From: an uncultured SAR86 cluster bacterium
Lineage (GTDB): Bacteria > Pseudomonadota > Gammaproteobacteria > Magnimaribacterales > D2472
Assembly: GCA_905181595.1 (NCBI GenBank)
Contig: CAJIYI010000001.1
Span: forward strand, 401,938 to 465,937
Length of the DNA stretch: 64,000 nucleotides
Direction of reading: 5' to 3'
Shown here in pieces: positions 8,244 to 16,622 of this stretch (position 1 is its first letter; every line of letters begins with the position of its first letter). A program made the translations under genes and the position numbers. The notes below the pieces were generated by a model. It saw nothing but the letters and a program-made list of their open reading frames with translations, had not been told where the DNA came from and searched no databases.

Positions 8244-8828
8244 ATGGAAGAAAAACTTACCACACGAAGAAAAGTTTTAATTGGCATGACTGCAGCTGTA
8301 GGATCTGCAGGTATTCCCTTTGCCGCAGTCCCTTTTTTATCTGCTTGGAATCCAAGCGCAAAAGCTAAGGCTGTTGGTGCTCCAGTTAAAGTTGATATTT
8401 CAAAAATTCAAGTTGGGCAAAAAATTCAAGTCGCCTGGAGAAAGCAACCTGTTTTTGTTATAAGGCATTCAAAAGAAGCTCTTGCAAATTTATCACAAAT
8501 AGAAGAGAAGCTAGATGATCCTCAGTCAAATAACATTGATGAGCCATATCGTGATATTAATCCCACTAGGTCTACTTCCAATGAATTTACAGTAATTGCA
8601 GGTGTATGCACTCATCTTGGTTGTTCGCCCAAATACTATCCGAAAATGGAGCCGCAGCCTTGGGATGAAACTTGGATCGGAGGATTTTTTTGTCCCTGTC
8701 ATGGTTCTATGTTTGATATAGTGGGCAGAGTTTTTAAAGGGGTGCCCGCACCGACAAATCTAAAGGTACCACCACATAATTTCAGAGGAAATATTTTAAC
8801 CATAGGGGAAGATAAGGGAACTGCATAA
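8244..8828 (+). CDS. petA: Ubiquinol-cytochrome c reductase Rieske iron-sulfur subunit
   Basis: Rieske [2Fe-2S] subunit of the cytochrome bc1 complex; accepts an electron from ubiquinol and passes it to cytochrome c1. The 194 aa begin with a Tat-type signal/anchor (TTRRKVLIG, then a hydrophobic helix to about residue 38). The cluster-binding boxes are CTHLGCS (about 127-133) and CPCHGS (about 151-156), which supply the two Cys and two His ligands plus the disulfide cysteines. It is the first gene of petABC, and its stop overlaps petB by one base. Confidence 0.96.
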   Translation: MEEKLTTRRKVLIGMTAAVGSAGIPFAAVPFLSAWNPSAKAKAVGAPVKVDISKIQVGQKIQVAWRKQPVFVIRHSKEALANLSQIEEKLDDPQSNNIDEPYRDINPTRSTSNEFTVIAGVCTHLGCSPKYYPKMEPQPWDETWIGGFFCPCHGSMFDIVGRVFKGVPAPTNLKVPPHNFRGNILTIGEDKGTA

Positions 8829-10045
8829 TGTCAAATCAATCTTCAGGCATATTTAACTGGGTAAATGATCGTTTACCTATAAAAAATACATACGAACGTC
8901 ATCTATCAAAGCATCCTGTACCAAAGAAAGTTAATTTTTGGTATTTGTTTGGTGCCTTGGCTTTAGTGGTGTTAATTATTCAAATTGTTTCGGGTATTTG
9001 GCTGATGTTTGGATATGAAAATACTGAGGAGGGAGCCTTTGCATCGGTAGAATATATTATGCGAGATGTTGATTATGGCTGGGTCGTCAGATATATGCAT
9101 ACAACAGGCGCATCAATGTTTTTTGCAGTAGTATATTTGCATATGTTTAGAGGGCTAATGTATGGTTCTTATCATAAGCCTCGTGAGCTAGTATGGATTT
9201 TTGGGATGACAATTTACCTTGTTATGATGGCCGAAGGTTTTCTAGGGTATGTTTTACCATATGGCCAAATGTCATATTGGGGTGCTCAAGTTATTATTTC
9301 CCTTTTTGGTGCAATTCCCTTTATTGGTGAGTCTTTGGAATTATGGGTCAGAGGGGATTATTATATTTCTGGTGCCACAATTTCTCGCTTCTTCGCTTTG
9401 CATGTTGTTGCATTACCCTTAATTCTCATAGCCCTAGTTTTTATGCATTTGGTTGCTTTGCATGAAGTAGGTGCTGGAAACCCAGAGGGTGTTGATATTG
9501 AAAAATATGTAGATGAGGATGGTGTACCTTTAGATAGTGTTCCATTTTTTCCATATAAAATTTTAAACGCTTTGGTTGCAATAGGGATTTTTGGAATAGT
9601 GTTCTCAATTATTATGTTCTTCTTTCCAGAGGGTGGAGGTTACATGTTGGAGCTTGCTAATTTTGAAGAAGCAAATCCACTCAGCACACCTGATCATATT
9701 GCGCCAGTTTGGTATTACTCTCCTTATTACGCCATGCTAAGAGCGATTCCAGATAAGCTGGGAGGACTAATAGTGATGGGTGCAGCCATAGCAATACTTT
9801 TTGTTGTACCTTGGCTTGATCGAAGTAAAGCTGCTTCTATTAGGTATAAAGGCAATTTAAGTAAAATTGCTATGACGATTTTTGTCATCAGTTGGTTAAT
9901 GCTAGCTTGGCTTGGAACTATGCCTGTTACTGAGCTGCGAACAACTCTTAGCCAGATTGGTACTGTAATTTATTTTGCATTTTTTCTTTTAATGCCAGTT
10001 TATACCTCGATTGAAAAATCCAGACCCGTACCAGAACGATTATGA
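8828..10045 (+). CDS. petB: Cytochrome b subunit of bc1 complex
   Basis: Membrane subunit carrying the two b hemes and the quinol/quinone sites. The 405 aa contain at least eight hydrophobic segments. The heme ligands are two pairs of histidines, one in RYMHTTGAS and YLHMFRG on helix B and the other in FFALHVVALP and FMHLVALHEVG on helix D. The PEWY-like motif of the Qo site appears here as APVWYYSPYYAMLRAIP near residue 295, so the motif is PVWY. The stop overlaps petC by 4 bases. It is the full-length, unsplit bacterial b type. Confidence 0.96.
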   Translation: MSNQSSGIFNWVNDRLPIKNTYERHLSKHPVPKKVNFWYLFGALALVVLIIQIVSGIWLMFGYENTEEGAFASVEYIMRDVDYGWVVRYMHTTGASMFFAVVYLHMFRGLMYGSYHKPRELVWIFGMTIYLVMMAEGFLGYVLPYGQMSYWGAQVIISLFGAIPFIGESLELWVRGDYYISGATISRFFALHVVALPLILIALVFMHLVALHEVGAGNPEGVDIEKYVDEDGVPLDSVPFFPYKILNALVAIGIFGIVFSIIMFFFPEGGGYMLELANFEEANPLSTPDHIAPVWYYSPYYAMLRAIPDKLGGLIVMGAAIAILFVVPWLDRSKAASIRYKGNLSKIAMTIFVISWLMLAWLGTMPVTELRTTLSQIGTVIYFAFFLLMPVYTSIEKSRPVPERL

Positions 10046-10836
10046 AATTAGTTATTCTTAGCTTTTTCTTTCTATTTTCTCTTGGAGCATCTTCAGCTGA
10101 ATCTGCTCCATGTGGTAACTATGGAGAGTGCGATGAATTTGCACCTCAATTAAATAACCTTGAGTCACTTCAACTTGGTGCAGTAACATTTATGAATAAC
10201 TGTTATGGCTGCCATTCACTAAAATATTCTCGCTGGAATAGAATTGCAAAAGATTTAGAGATTCCTGAAGAAATTTTTGCATCGAACTTGGTCTATGGTC
10301 AAACAGTAAAACTGGGTGACACGATGAATGGTTCTATGAAAAAAGAAGTTGCTGAGACATGGTTTGGAATTTCTCCACCTGATTTGACGCTTGTTACAAG
10401 ACTCCATGGATCAGATTGGGTCTATACATACCTTAAAACGTTCTATGAAGACTCATCAAAGCCTTACGGTGTAAATAATATGGTTTATCCTGGTGCCGCT
10501 ATGCCGAATGTTCTGGCATCCATGCAAGGACAACAAATACTATCTTGTAAACAAGTCCCTATCATTGCATCTAATGGAGGAGTGAAGAGAGATTCATCTG
10601 GTAATAATATAACTGAAGAAAAGTGTGGATATCTCAAAACCATCCCAGGTAGTGGAACTTTATCGACAGAAGAGTTTGATGAAGTCATATATAACCTTGT
10701 AAATTTTATGACTTATGTTGGAGAACCGAGTCGGGCAGATAGAGAGAGAATAGGCTGGTATGTTATTCTCTTTTTTATAATTTTTACTTCATTTGCCTAT
10801 CTTCTTTTTAAAGAATATCAAAAAGATTATCACTAG
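10042..10836 (+). CDS. petC: Cytochrome c1 subunit of bc1 complex
   Basis: Periplasm-facing c-type cytochrome that passes electrons from the Rieske protein to soluble or membrane cytochrome c. The 264 aa comprise a signal peptide (about 1-21), a heme site CYGCH (about residues 54-58), the probable Met axial ligand in PGAAMPNVL, and a C-terminal membrane anchor (WYVILFFIIFTSFAYLLF) followed by a short basic tail. It completes petABC. sspA follows after 27 bases, as in many gammaproteobacteria. Confidence 0.95.
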   Translation: MKLVILSFFFLFSLGASSAESAPCGNYGECDEFAPQLNNLESLQLGAVTFMNNCYGCHSLKYSRWNRIAKDLEIPEEIFASNLVYGQTVKLGDTMNGSMKKEVAETWFGISPPDLTLVTRLHGSDWVYTYLKTFYEDSSKPYGVNNMVYPGAAMPNVLASMQGQQILSCKQVPIIASNGGVKRDSSGNNITEEKCGYLKTIPGSGTLSTEEFDEVIYNLVNFMTYVGEPSRADRERIGWYVILFFIIFTSFAYLLFKEYQKDYH

Positions 10837-10863
10837 AACTTTAATAAACAACCCAGGGGAATT

Positions 10864-11472
10864 ATGATTTTATATTCTGAAAAAGACGATCACTATAGCC
10901 ATAGAGTAAGAATAGTATTGGCAGAAAAAGATATTGCCTGTGAGATTAGAGAGACCTCCAACGAAGAGGCTCCAGATGAGGTTCTTGCTCTTAATCCTTA
11001 CCATTGTCTTCCAATCTTGTCGGATCGTGATCTTGGTCTTTACGACACTGGCGTCATGCTTGAGTATCTTGATGAAAGATTTCCTCATCCACCATTACTT
11101 CCTGTATACCCAGTTTCTAGGGCTAATAGCAGATCCTTAATGCTTCGAATAGATAAAGAATGGTGCCCACTCATTGATGCATTGACCTTGAAAGAGCTTT
11201 CAGAAAAAGAACTGCTCATCATGCGAGAAGAACTACTCAATGAGATTAGTACTGTAGCTCCAACCTTTAAGGAATTTAATTTTTTTATGAGCGAGGACTT
11301 CTCAATTATCGATTGCTATCTAGCCCCGATTCTTTGGAGATTGCCATCTCTAGGAATTAACCTTCCTCTTAATAGGCATCTAAAGCCTCTCTTGGATTAT
11401 CAAGCTAAGATCTTTGCAAGACAAAGTTTTCAGGATAGTCTTTCAATGATTGAAAGAGATCTTCGCTCTTAA
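10864..11472 (+). CDS. sspA: Stringent starvation protein A
   Basis: Glutathione-S-transferase-fold protein that binds RNA polymerase and alters transcription in stationary phase. The 202 aa have an N-terminal thioredoxin-like half (YSEKDDHYSHRVRIVLAEKD; the family's DPYSHRVR-like site) and a helical C-terminal half. The conserved LPILSDRDLGLYDTGVMLEYLDERFPHP region fits SspA, not a catalytic GST. It has a good ribosome-binding site (CAGGGGA). The usual next gene, sspB, is missing, and the TAA stop is shared in TTAA with the convergent lpoA. Confidence 0.93.
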   Translation: MILYSEKDDHYSHRVRIVLAEKDIACEIRETSNEEAPDEVLALNPYHCLPILSDRDLGLYDTGVMLEYLDERFPHPPLLPVYPVSRANSRSLMLRIDKEWCPLIDALTLKELSEKELLIMREELLNEISTVAPTFKEFNFFMSEDFSIIDCYLAPILWRLPSLGINLPLNRHLKPLLDYQAKIFARQSFQDSLSMIERDLRS

Positions 11473-12572
11473 GAATTTATCCAATTAGAGTTAATTCTTT
11501 GCATTGGAAGACTTCTTGTTGTGCAGCTATTTCTTTGAAACTTTAGGGTTCCAGTCATCCCATCAATATCTGCAGAGCGAATACCTGCCTGCTTAATTAT
11601 TTCTATTAATAGCCAATCATGCAGCATAGACCTTTGCATTATCCCCTCAAGAGAAGTAATTTCTTTGCTGCGAATATTTTGAGACAGGCGCTCTGAGAGG
11701 GTAACTGAAGAATTTTCAAAATCTAGTAACTGGTTAGTATTATTTAAAGCTTCTAAGCTAGAAATAAAATTAACATATTGAAATTTATTCCCTCCATGAT
11801 ATCTAAAGGCAGGGAAAACAGATTGGAATTGTGCAGGCTCAAGGAGAAGAAATATTTTCTGGACATCATGTCTCGGTCGAGCTGAAAACTCTAATTTTTG
11901 ATTTGGGTTCAAGCTAGTAATTTTCTTAAATCTTTTGTTGCTACTATTTATGCCAAGTGTTTCAGCAGCAAACAGTTGAGGATCATCCTTTTTAAATAAA
12001 ATGCTATTAATTTTAGGAAATTGGTCAGTCAAAAAATTTTTCTCATCAGAAAATCCTTCAGAGTAGACAAGGAGAGCAGAGTCAGAAGAACTGCTTACTT
12101 CTGTGGCAATAGTTTCTAAAGCATCTTCATAGAGACTGGAGCAAAATCCTAATGGCGCTTCAGATAAAACATTCTGTGAGATATATTTTTTATCAGATTG
12201 ATCCCATTTAATCTGTATAGGTAAATCTAGACCATAAATTAATTGGATTAATTCAAAGGAATAGATGTTTGATTTTCCTGTATAGATAATAAAATCTTCT
12301 TTTGATGCAATTTTTCTTATATTACTACGAAGTTTTTTTAAATTATTAAGCTCATCGCTACTTAACTGTGAATCTTTAATATATGAATTTAATTCACTTA
12401 TTGTTTTCGCGCTAAAGTCCTTATAACTAAAATATTGTTTTACATCTTTAGCTTGAAGGCTTTCTTCTAAAATAAAATTTTCATTTGAATGATTAATCTT
12501 TGCAGAAGTACATGATGCTAAGATAGCAATAAAGCCTATCAATGTAATAACAGTATTTTTTCTTGATCTCAT
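11469..12572 (-). CDS. lpoA: Penicillin-binding protein activator LpoA (short form, lipoprotein)
   Basis: Outer-membrane lipoprotein family that activates the bifunctional synthase PBP1A. It has 367 aa with a lipoprotein signal and lipobox LASC (Cys21). The C-terminal half carries LpoA features: RPRHDVQKIFLLLEP, the core before VFPAFRYHGG, and a terminal MTGTLKFQRN strand. E. coli LpoA is about 680 aa with an N-terminal TPR-like domain. That domain seems largely absent here, as in other short LppC-family proteins. It is divergent from rsmI with a 12-base gap, the conserved yraM/yraL arrangement. Confidence 0.85.
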   Translation of the reverse strand: MRSRKNTVITLIGFIAILASCTSAKINHSNENFILEESLQAKDVKQYFSYKDFSAKTISELNSYIKDSQLSSDELNNLKKLRSNIRKIASKEDFIIYTGKSNIYSFELIQLIYGLDLPIQIKWDQSDKKYISQNVLSEAPLGFCSSLYEDALETIATEVSSSSDSALLVYSEGFSDEKNFLTDQFPKINSILFKKDDPQLFAAETLGINSSNKRFKKITSLNPNQKLEFSARPRHDVQKIFLLLEPAQFQSVFPAFRYHGGNKFQYVNFISSLEALNNTNQLLDFENSSVTLSERLSQNIRSKEITSLEGIMQRSMLHDWLLIEIIKQAGIRSADIDGMTGTLKFQRNSCTTRSLPMQRINSNWINS

Positions 12573-12584
12573 CTTTTTAATATT

Positions 12585-13413
12585 ATGCTTTATCTAATCT
12601 GCACACCCATTGGTAATTTAAATGATTTATCTTTGAGGTCAATCAATACCTTAAAAGAAGTAGATTGTATTTATGCAGAAGATACGAGAGTTTCAGCGAA
12701 ACTATTTCAGCATTTTAAGATATCCAGGAAGTCTGTGCCATTTCATGAGCATAATGAAATCAAGCAAATTACTGAGATAACTCAAGCCTTATCAGAGGGG
12801 CTGAATATAGCCATTATGTCTGATGCTGGAGCTCCACTTATTTCAGATCCTGGATATCCATTAATTCAAAAGTGTATTGAACTTGATTTGGAATTTACAG
12901 TGTTACCTGGACCCTCTTCAGTTATTAACGCCATTCTTTTATCGGGAATACCCTCTCATCAATTTACTTTTTGTGGTTTTATCCCAAGACCTATTCTTTC
13001 AAGAAAAAAAGTTGCAGCTGAGATCAAAAAAAGTGGAATTTCTCATGTGTTTTTTGAATCAGCAAAACGATTGCCTAAAACTTTAGAGATATTTTTAGAG
13101 GTTCTTGATGCGAATACTCAGGTATCAATATGCAGAGAAATGACTAAGGAGTATGAGTCTATCTATCGCGGCTCTCTCGATGAAATTTATTCTCAGTTAT
13201 TAAATTCAGAAATTACCCTGTTGGGTGAATTTGTCATAGTTATTCAATCTTCATTGAAATCGCAAAGTAGTTATGAGCTAGAGGAAGACTTTTGTAAACC
13301 TTTTCTTGAGTATCATGTCTCCCTCAGATGCATCTAAGTTAATTGCAAAAATAACCAGTCATTCTAAGCAAGATGTTTATAAGTTTCTTTTAAGCATTTC
13401 TAATTCTTCTTAA
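12585..13413 (+). CDS. rsmI: 16S rRNA 2'-O-ribose C1402 methyltransferase RsmI (apparent +1 frameshift near the 3' end)
   Basis: SAM-dependent tetrapyrrole-methylase-fold enzyme that methylates C1402 of 16S rRNA. The frame from 12585 runs to a stop at 13335-13337 (250 aa). It holds CTPIGNLNDLSLRSINTLK, AEDTRVSAKLFQHF and MSDAGAPLISDPG, all diagnostic. The RsmI C-terminal helical domain (SPSDASKLIAKITSHSKQD, then VYKFLL) is encoded in the +1 frame up to a TAA at 13411-13413. Removing one T from the TTTT before GTAAACC near 13290 joins both parts into a normal-length protein. So this is either a homopolymer error or a genuine recent truncation. There is no room for an upstream leader: lpoA starts 12 bases away. 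Confidence 0.88.
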
Positions 13414-13419
13414 TGGCAT

Positions 13420-13425
13420 TAGAAT
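13420..13425 (+). promoter_or_regulatory. Possible -10 element of rnpB
   Basis: TAGAAT lies 6-7 bases upstream of the predicted first base of helix P1 of the RNase P RNA, the distance expected for a -10 box. The sequence 17 bases further up (TTTCTA) is a poor -35. The hexamer lies just after the restored rsmI stop at 13413. Confidence 0.35.
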
Positions 13426-13430
13426 GCACA

Positions 13431-13762
13431 TGAGTTGATCGGATGGTCGCTAGCTTTTAGCTAGAGGAAAGTCCGGACTTCATAGAGTAAAGTGCCAGGT
13501 AACTCCTGGGAGGCGTGAGCCTACGGCAAGTGCAACAGAAAGAATACCGCCAAGAAATTGGTAAGGGTGAAACGGTGGGGTAAGAGCCTACCGCGAGATT
13601 GGTAACAATCTTGGCAATGTAAACCCCACTTTGAAGCAAAACCAAATAGGGATCCATTTAGGCTACTCGTCTAGGGTCCGGGTAGGTTGCTCGAGCAATA
13701 TGGTGACATATTGCCTAGATAGATGACCATTTAAGACAGAATCCGGCTTATAGATCAACTCA
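13431..13762 (+). ncRNA. rnpB: RNase P RNA (class A)
   Basis: Catalytic RNA that trims the 5' leader of tRNA precursors. Conserved blocks are present in order. The 5' P4 strand with GAGGAAAGTCCGGAC is at about 13464-13478. It is followed by a CAGGTAA block (AGTGCCAGGTAACTCCTGGG, near 13491-13510), GAAACGG near 13569, and the 3' P4 strand ACAGAATCCGGCTTA at about 13736-13750. The ends pair as P1: GAGTTGATC at 13432-13440 with GATCAACTC at 13753-13761, plus one more U-A pair. A run of nine T follows at 13767-13775 and may help termination. At about 332 nt it is shorter than the E. coli RNA (377 nt). Confidence 0.96.
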
Positions 13763-13780
13763 CTCATTTTTTTTTATAAA

Positions 13781-13819
13781 AAAGTGTGTAAAAGTGTGAA
13801 AAATGTTGTATAAAGTGTG
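13781..13819 (+). promoter_or_regulatory. Probable MraZ operator: four-copy direct repeat before mraZ
   Basis: Repeats AAAGTGTG at 13781-13788, AAAGTGTG at 13791-13798, a degenerate AAATGTTG at 13801-13808, and AAAGTGTG at 13812-13819, spaced 10, 10 and 11 bases. MraZ regulators bind short direct repeats about one helical turn apart upstream of their own gene (TGGGN repeats in E. coli, AAAGTG-type repeats in mollicutes). The array ends 23 bases before the mraZ ATG and contains a TATAAA at 13809-13814. Autoregulation of the cluster, including ftsZ, is a likely inference. Confidence 0.75.
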
Positions 13820-13842
13820 TTACTAAGATTAAATCAGATAAT

Positions 13843-14310
13843 ATGTTTGGATTTACAACAATTTCGATAGATGCAAAGGGTCGCTTGGCTATACCTGCAA
13901 AATATCGTGATCATCTTCAAGCCAAACAAGAAACACAAATTGTTGTTACCAGAGATCCTCAATACCCAGCATTAAAAATATACCCAGGTTCTGAATGGAC
14001 CCAGATTGCTCATGGACTTCAATCTCTTCAGGGCCTAGACCCAATAGTTCGAAATCTTCAATGGACAATATTAGGAAATGCGAGCGTTAGTGAATTTGAT
14101 CCTTCTGGCAGAATGTTAATTTTAGTTCCAAGCGAGCTCAGAGAATATGCAGATATTAATGCGTCCAATAAAGTTGCATTAGTTGGCATGGGGAATAAGT
14201 TTGAAATCTGGAACGATCAAAACTGGGAAATGAGACAAACAGGTGGGTCTTTATCTACAGAGATACTTGAAGTTGTGCTGCCAGAAAGCATAAAAACAAT
14301 GACATTTTAA
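13843..14310 (+). CDS. mraZ: Transcriptional regulator MraZ
   Basis: AbrB-fold DNA-binding protein that forms a ring and regulates the division/cell-wall cluster it heads. The 155 aa have two SpoVT-AbrB-like repeats. The first begins ISIDAKGRLAIPAKYRDHL (residues 7-25) and the second contains SEFDPSGRMLILVPSELREYA (about 86-106). It is the first gene of the dcw cluster. A repeat array that matches MraZ sites precedes it. ftsZ follows with a 16-base gap. Confidence 0.96.
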   Translation: MFGFTTISIDAKGRLAIPAKYRDHLQAKQETQIVVTRDPQYPALKIYPGSEWTQIAHGLQSLQGLDPIVRNLQWTILGNASVSEFDPSGRMLILVPSELREYADINASNKVALVGMGNKFEIWNDQNWEMRQTGGSLSTEILEVVLPESIKTMTF

Positions 14311-14326
14311 AAATAAGGGGTATGAA

Positions 14327-15454
14327 ATGAACTGGGAAATAATTGAAGAAACAGGTAGCAAAGCAAAAATTAAAGTTATTGGTGTGGGTGGAGCTGGTGG
14401 AAATGCAGTCATTCATATGATGGAGCATAAAATACAAGGACCAGATTTTATATGTGCCAACACAGACTCTCAGGCATTAGACAAGGCCAAAGGAGCAACT
14501 ATTTTAAAATTAGGCGACAACCTCACCAAGGGTTTGGGGGCAGGCGCTAATCCTGAAGTTGGAAAGCAAGCAGCAGAAAGAGATAGAGATGCGATCACAG
14601 AGATGCTTGATGGGGCCGATATGGTCTTTATTACTGCTGGCATGGGTGGCGGAACAGGAACAGGTGCAGCACCTGTTATTGCTCAAATTGCAAAAGAGCT
14701 TGGAGCGTTAACAGTTGCAGTGGTAACTAAACCTTTTAGTTTTGAAGGAAGGGAAAGACAAAAGGCTGCCGAAGGTGGCATTTCTGAATTGGTTGAAGAA
14801 GTCGATAGTCTGATCACAATACCAAATGAAAAATTAATGGAAATACTAGGTGCTAGAACTACTATGCAAGAAGCTTTTGCTAAAGCTGATGATATTTTAA
14901 AAGGAGCAGTTCAAGGCATTTCAGACATTATTATGAAGCCTGGTTACGTTAATGTTGATTTTGCTGATGTGAAGACTGTAATGTCAGAAAAAGGTATTGC
15001 GATGATGGGTACTGGAAGTTCTAATGCAGAAGATGGAAGGGGCATAGAAGCAGCTCAGCAAGCAGTGAGCTCAGAGTTACTTGAAGATGTGGAATTAAAA
15101 GATGCAAGAGGTATCTTGGTAAACATTTCAGCTAATGGGGTCAGATTATCTGATAATGCTGAAGTCGATTCAGTGATTAGTGAATTTACAGCAGAAGACG
15201 CAACAATTATTTGGGGAGTTGTAGAAGACGATACTATGAGTGAGGATGAGCTCTTAGTGACAATAGTTGCAACAGGCATAAATCAAAGAGGAGCTACGTT
15301 GGCGGTAGACAATACCAGGCAAGCAACAGTCCAGCTAAACCCAGTTGGTTTAAACGCTCATTCAATTAGACAAGTAGAGTCAGGTGGCACATCGTCTGCA
15401 GAGGAAATTGATTTCCTTGATGTGCCGACCTTCATGAGAAAACAAGTAGATTAA
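14327..15454 (+). CDS. ftsZ: Cell division GTPase FtsZ (relocated to second position of the dcw cluster)
   Basis: Tubulin homologue that polymerises at midcell and recruits the divisome. The 375 aa contain [13 protein letters not shown] at the N-terminus, the tubulin signature [10 protein letters not shown] (about 107-116), the T7-loop region with [11 protein letters not shown], and a short linker ending in the C-terminal peptide [13 protein letters not shown], which binds FtsA and ZipA. It has a good ribosome-binding site (AAGGGG, 14316-14321). In the usual order ftsZ follows ftsQ-ftsA at the end of the cluster. Here it lies between mraZ and rsmH, and ftsA (28218) is followed by rpsF. I see no second copy in the window. 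Confidence 0.98.
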   Translation: MNWEIIEETGSKAKIKVIGVGGAGGNAVIHMMEHKIQGPDFICANTDSQALDKAKGATILKLGDNLTKGLGAGANPEVGKQAAERDRDAITEMLDGADMVFITAGMGGGTGTGAAPVIAQIAKELGALTVAVVTKPFSFEGRERQKAAEGGISELVEEVDSLITIPNEKLMEILGARTTMQEAFAKADDILKGAVQGISDIIMKPGYVNVDFADVKTVMSEKGIAMMGTGSSNAEDGRGIEAAQQAVSSELLEDVELKDARGILVNISANGVRLSDNAEVDSVISEFTAEDATIIWGVVEDDTMSEDELLVTIVATGINQRGATLAVDNTRQATVQLNPVGLNAHSIRQVESGGTSSAEEIDFLDVPTFMRKQVD

Positions 15455-15457
15455 TCA

Positions 15458-16330
15458 ATGTTACACGTTCCAGTTCTACTGGAAGAATCGCTAGATTTTT
15501 TACTGAATGATTTATCCGGATCATACCTAGATCTCACGTTTGGAAGAGGCAGCCATTCTCAAGAAATATTAAATAGACTATCTCCATCAGGCAAACTTTT
15601 TGCTGTAGATAGAGACCTGGAAGCAGTATCTTACGGTAAAGATAATATTGCAGACAAAAGGTTTGAGATTTTTCATGCCAATTACTCTCAGATAGATGTT
15701 CTATTTTCAGAGCAGCAATTTAATGGAATTCTTTTAGATCTAGGAACATGCTCAACACATCTTGATAATCACTCTAGAGGGTTTAGTTTTCAGGGAGAAG
15801 GTCCATTAGATATGCGCATGGATACTTCCCAAGGGTTTAGTGCCGCAAGTTTCTTAAATGAGTCTACCGAACAAGAGATCAGCGATGTTATATATAAATA
15901 TGGAGAAGAAAAGGCTTCTAGAAAAATTGCAAAAGCTATAGTTGCATTTCGCAATCATACTTTAATTAACAGCACCTCAGATCTTGTAAAAATTATTGAG
16001 GGTGTTTTAAAAAGGACTGGTAAAAAACATCCAGCAACTAAAACTTTTCAAGCAATTAGAATCCATGTAAATAATGAATTAGAGCATTTAGAAATTGCTT
16101 TGGGCAAACTAGCACAATTACTAAATAAAAAAGGAGTCATAGCGATCATTTCTTTTCACTCGCTTGAAGACAGAATAGTGAAGAACTTTTTTAAACCTGA
16201 TATTCAATCTCTCCCAAAGGATATTCCCATTAATAATGTTGTAAAGAGAGCTTTCATTGCATTAAAAAGAAAGTTAAACCTTCTGCCGAAGAAATTAAAC
16301 GAAATCCTAGATCTAGAAGTGCCGTTATGA
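15458..16330 (+). CDS. rsmH: 16S rRNA m4C1402 methyltransferase RsmH (MraW)
   Basis: Methylates N4 of C1402 in 16S rRNA, the same nucleotide modified by RsmI. The 290 aa begin with LHVPVLLEESLDFL. They contain the SAM-binding YLDLTFGRGSHSQEIL (about 23-38), LDLGTCSTHLDNHSRGFSF and PLDMRMD (about 91-117), and FQAIRIHVNNELEHLE (about 194-209) with IISFHSLEDRIVKNFF. It starts 3 bases after ftsZ. The motif LDLGTCSTHLD replaces the common LDLGVSSPQLD. It is slightly shorter than the E. coli protein (313 aa). Confidence 0.95.
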   Translation: MLHVPVLLEESLDFLLNDLSGSYLDLTFGRGSHSQEILNRLSPSGKLFAVDRDLEAVSYGKDNIADKRFEIFHANYSQIDVLFSEQQFNGILLDLGTCSTHLDNHSRGFSFQGEGPLDMRMDTSQGFSAASFLNESTEQEISDVIYKYGEEKASRKIAKAIVAFRNHTLINSTSDLVKIIEGVLKRTGKKHPATKTFQAIRIHVNNELEHLEIALGKLAQLLNKKGVIAIISFHSLEDRIVKNFFKPDIQSLPKDIPINNVVKRAFIALKRKLNLLPKKLNEILDLEVPL

Positions 16331-16346
16331 GAGTCTATTCAAAGTT

Positions 16347-16622
16347 ATGAAATTTTCTATAAAATTATATTTTTTATTTTTTTTATTGTTTATTTTACTA
16401 TGCGTCTGCTTGGAAACGGTAAAAGTGAGATGGCAAATAGCTCAAGAGTTTGAAAATCAAGCTTATCTAAACCTTTCTCAGAATAAGTTCAAGCAAATTA
16501 ACGTTCAACTTCAAACTGAGCACTATCATTTGAACTCACCAGCAAAAGTAGAGCGCCATGCAAAAGAAATATTGAAGATGGAAGAAATTATTAATATTAA
16601 AATAATTCATCGTGAAAAATAA
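16347..16622 (+). CDS. ftsL: Cell division protein FtsL
   Basis: Small bitopic divisome protein that forms a complex with FtsB and FtsQ and activates FtsWI. The 91 aa have one N-terminal transmembrane helix (about residues 6-23, very rich in F, L and I) and a periplasmic heptad-like helix. The call rests on size, topology and position between rsmH and ftsI, because FtsL sequences are poorly conserved. Its end overlaps the ftsI start by 11 bases. Confidence 0.85.
   Translation: MKFSIKLYFLFFLLFILLCVCLETVKVRWQIAQEFENQAYLNLSQNKFKQINVQLQTEHYHLNSPAKVERHAKEILKMEEIINIKIIHREK

Noticed and set aside
13457-13657. Minus-strand open frame over the rnpB region
   Set aside because: It lies wholly within the RNase P RNA gene, which has all conserved helices; no protein features.
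13763-13780. Rho-independent terminator after rnpB
   Set aside because: There is a run of nine T but no GC-rich hairpin directly before it apart from P1 itself, so I noted the T run in the rnpB entry only.
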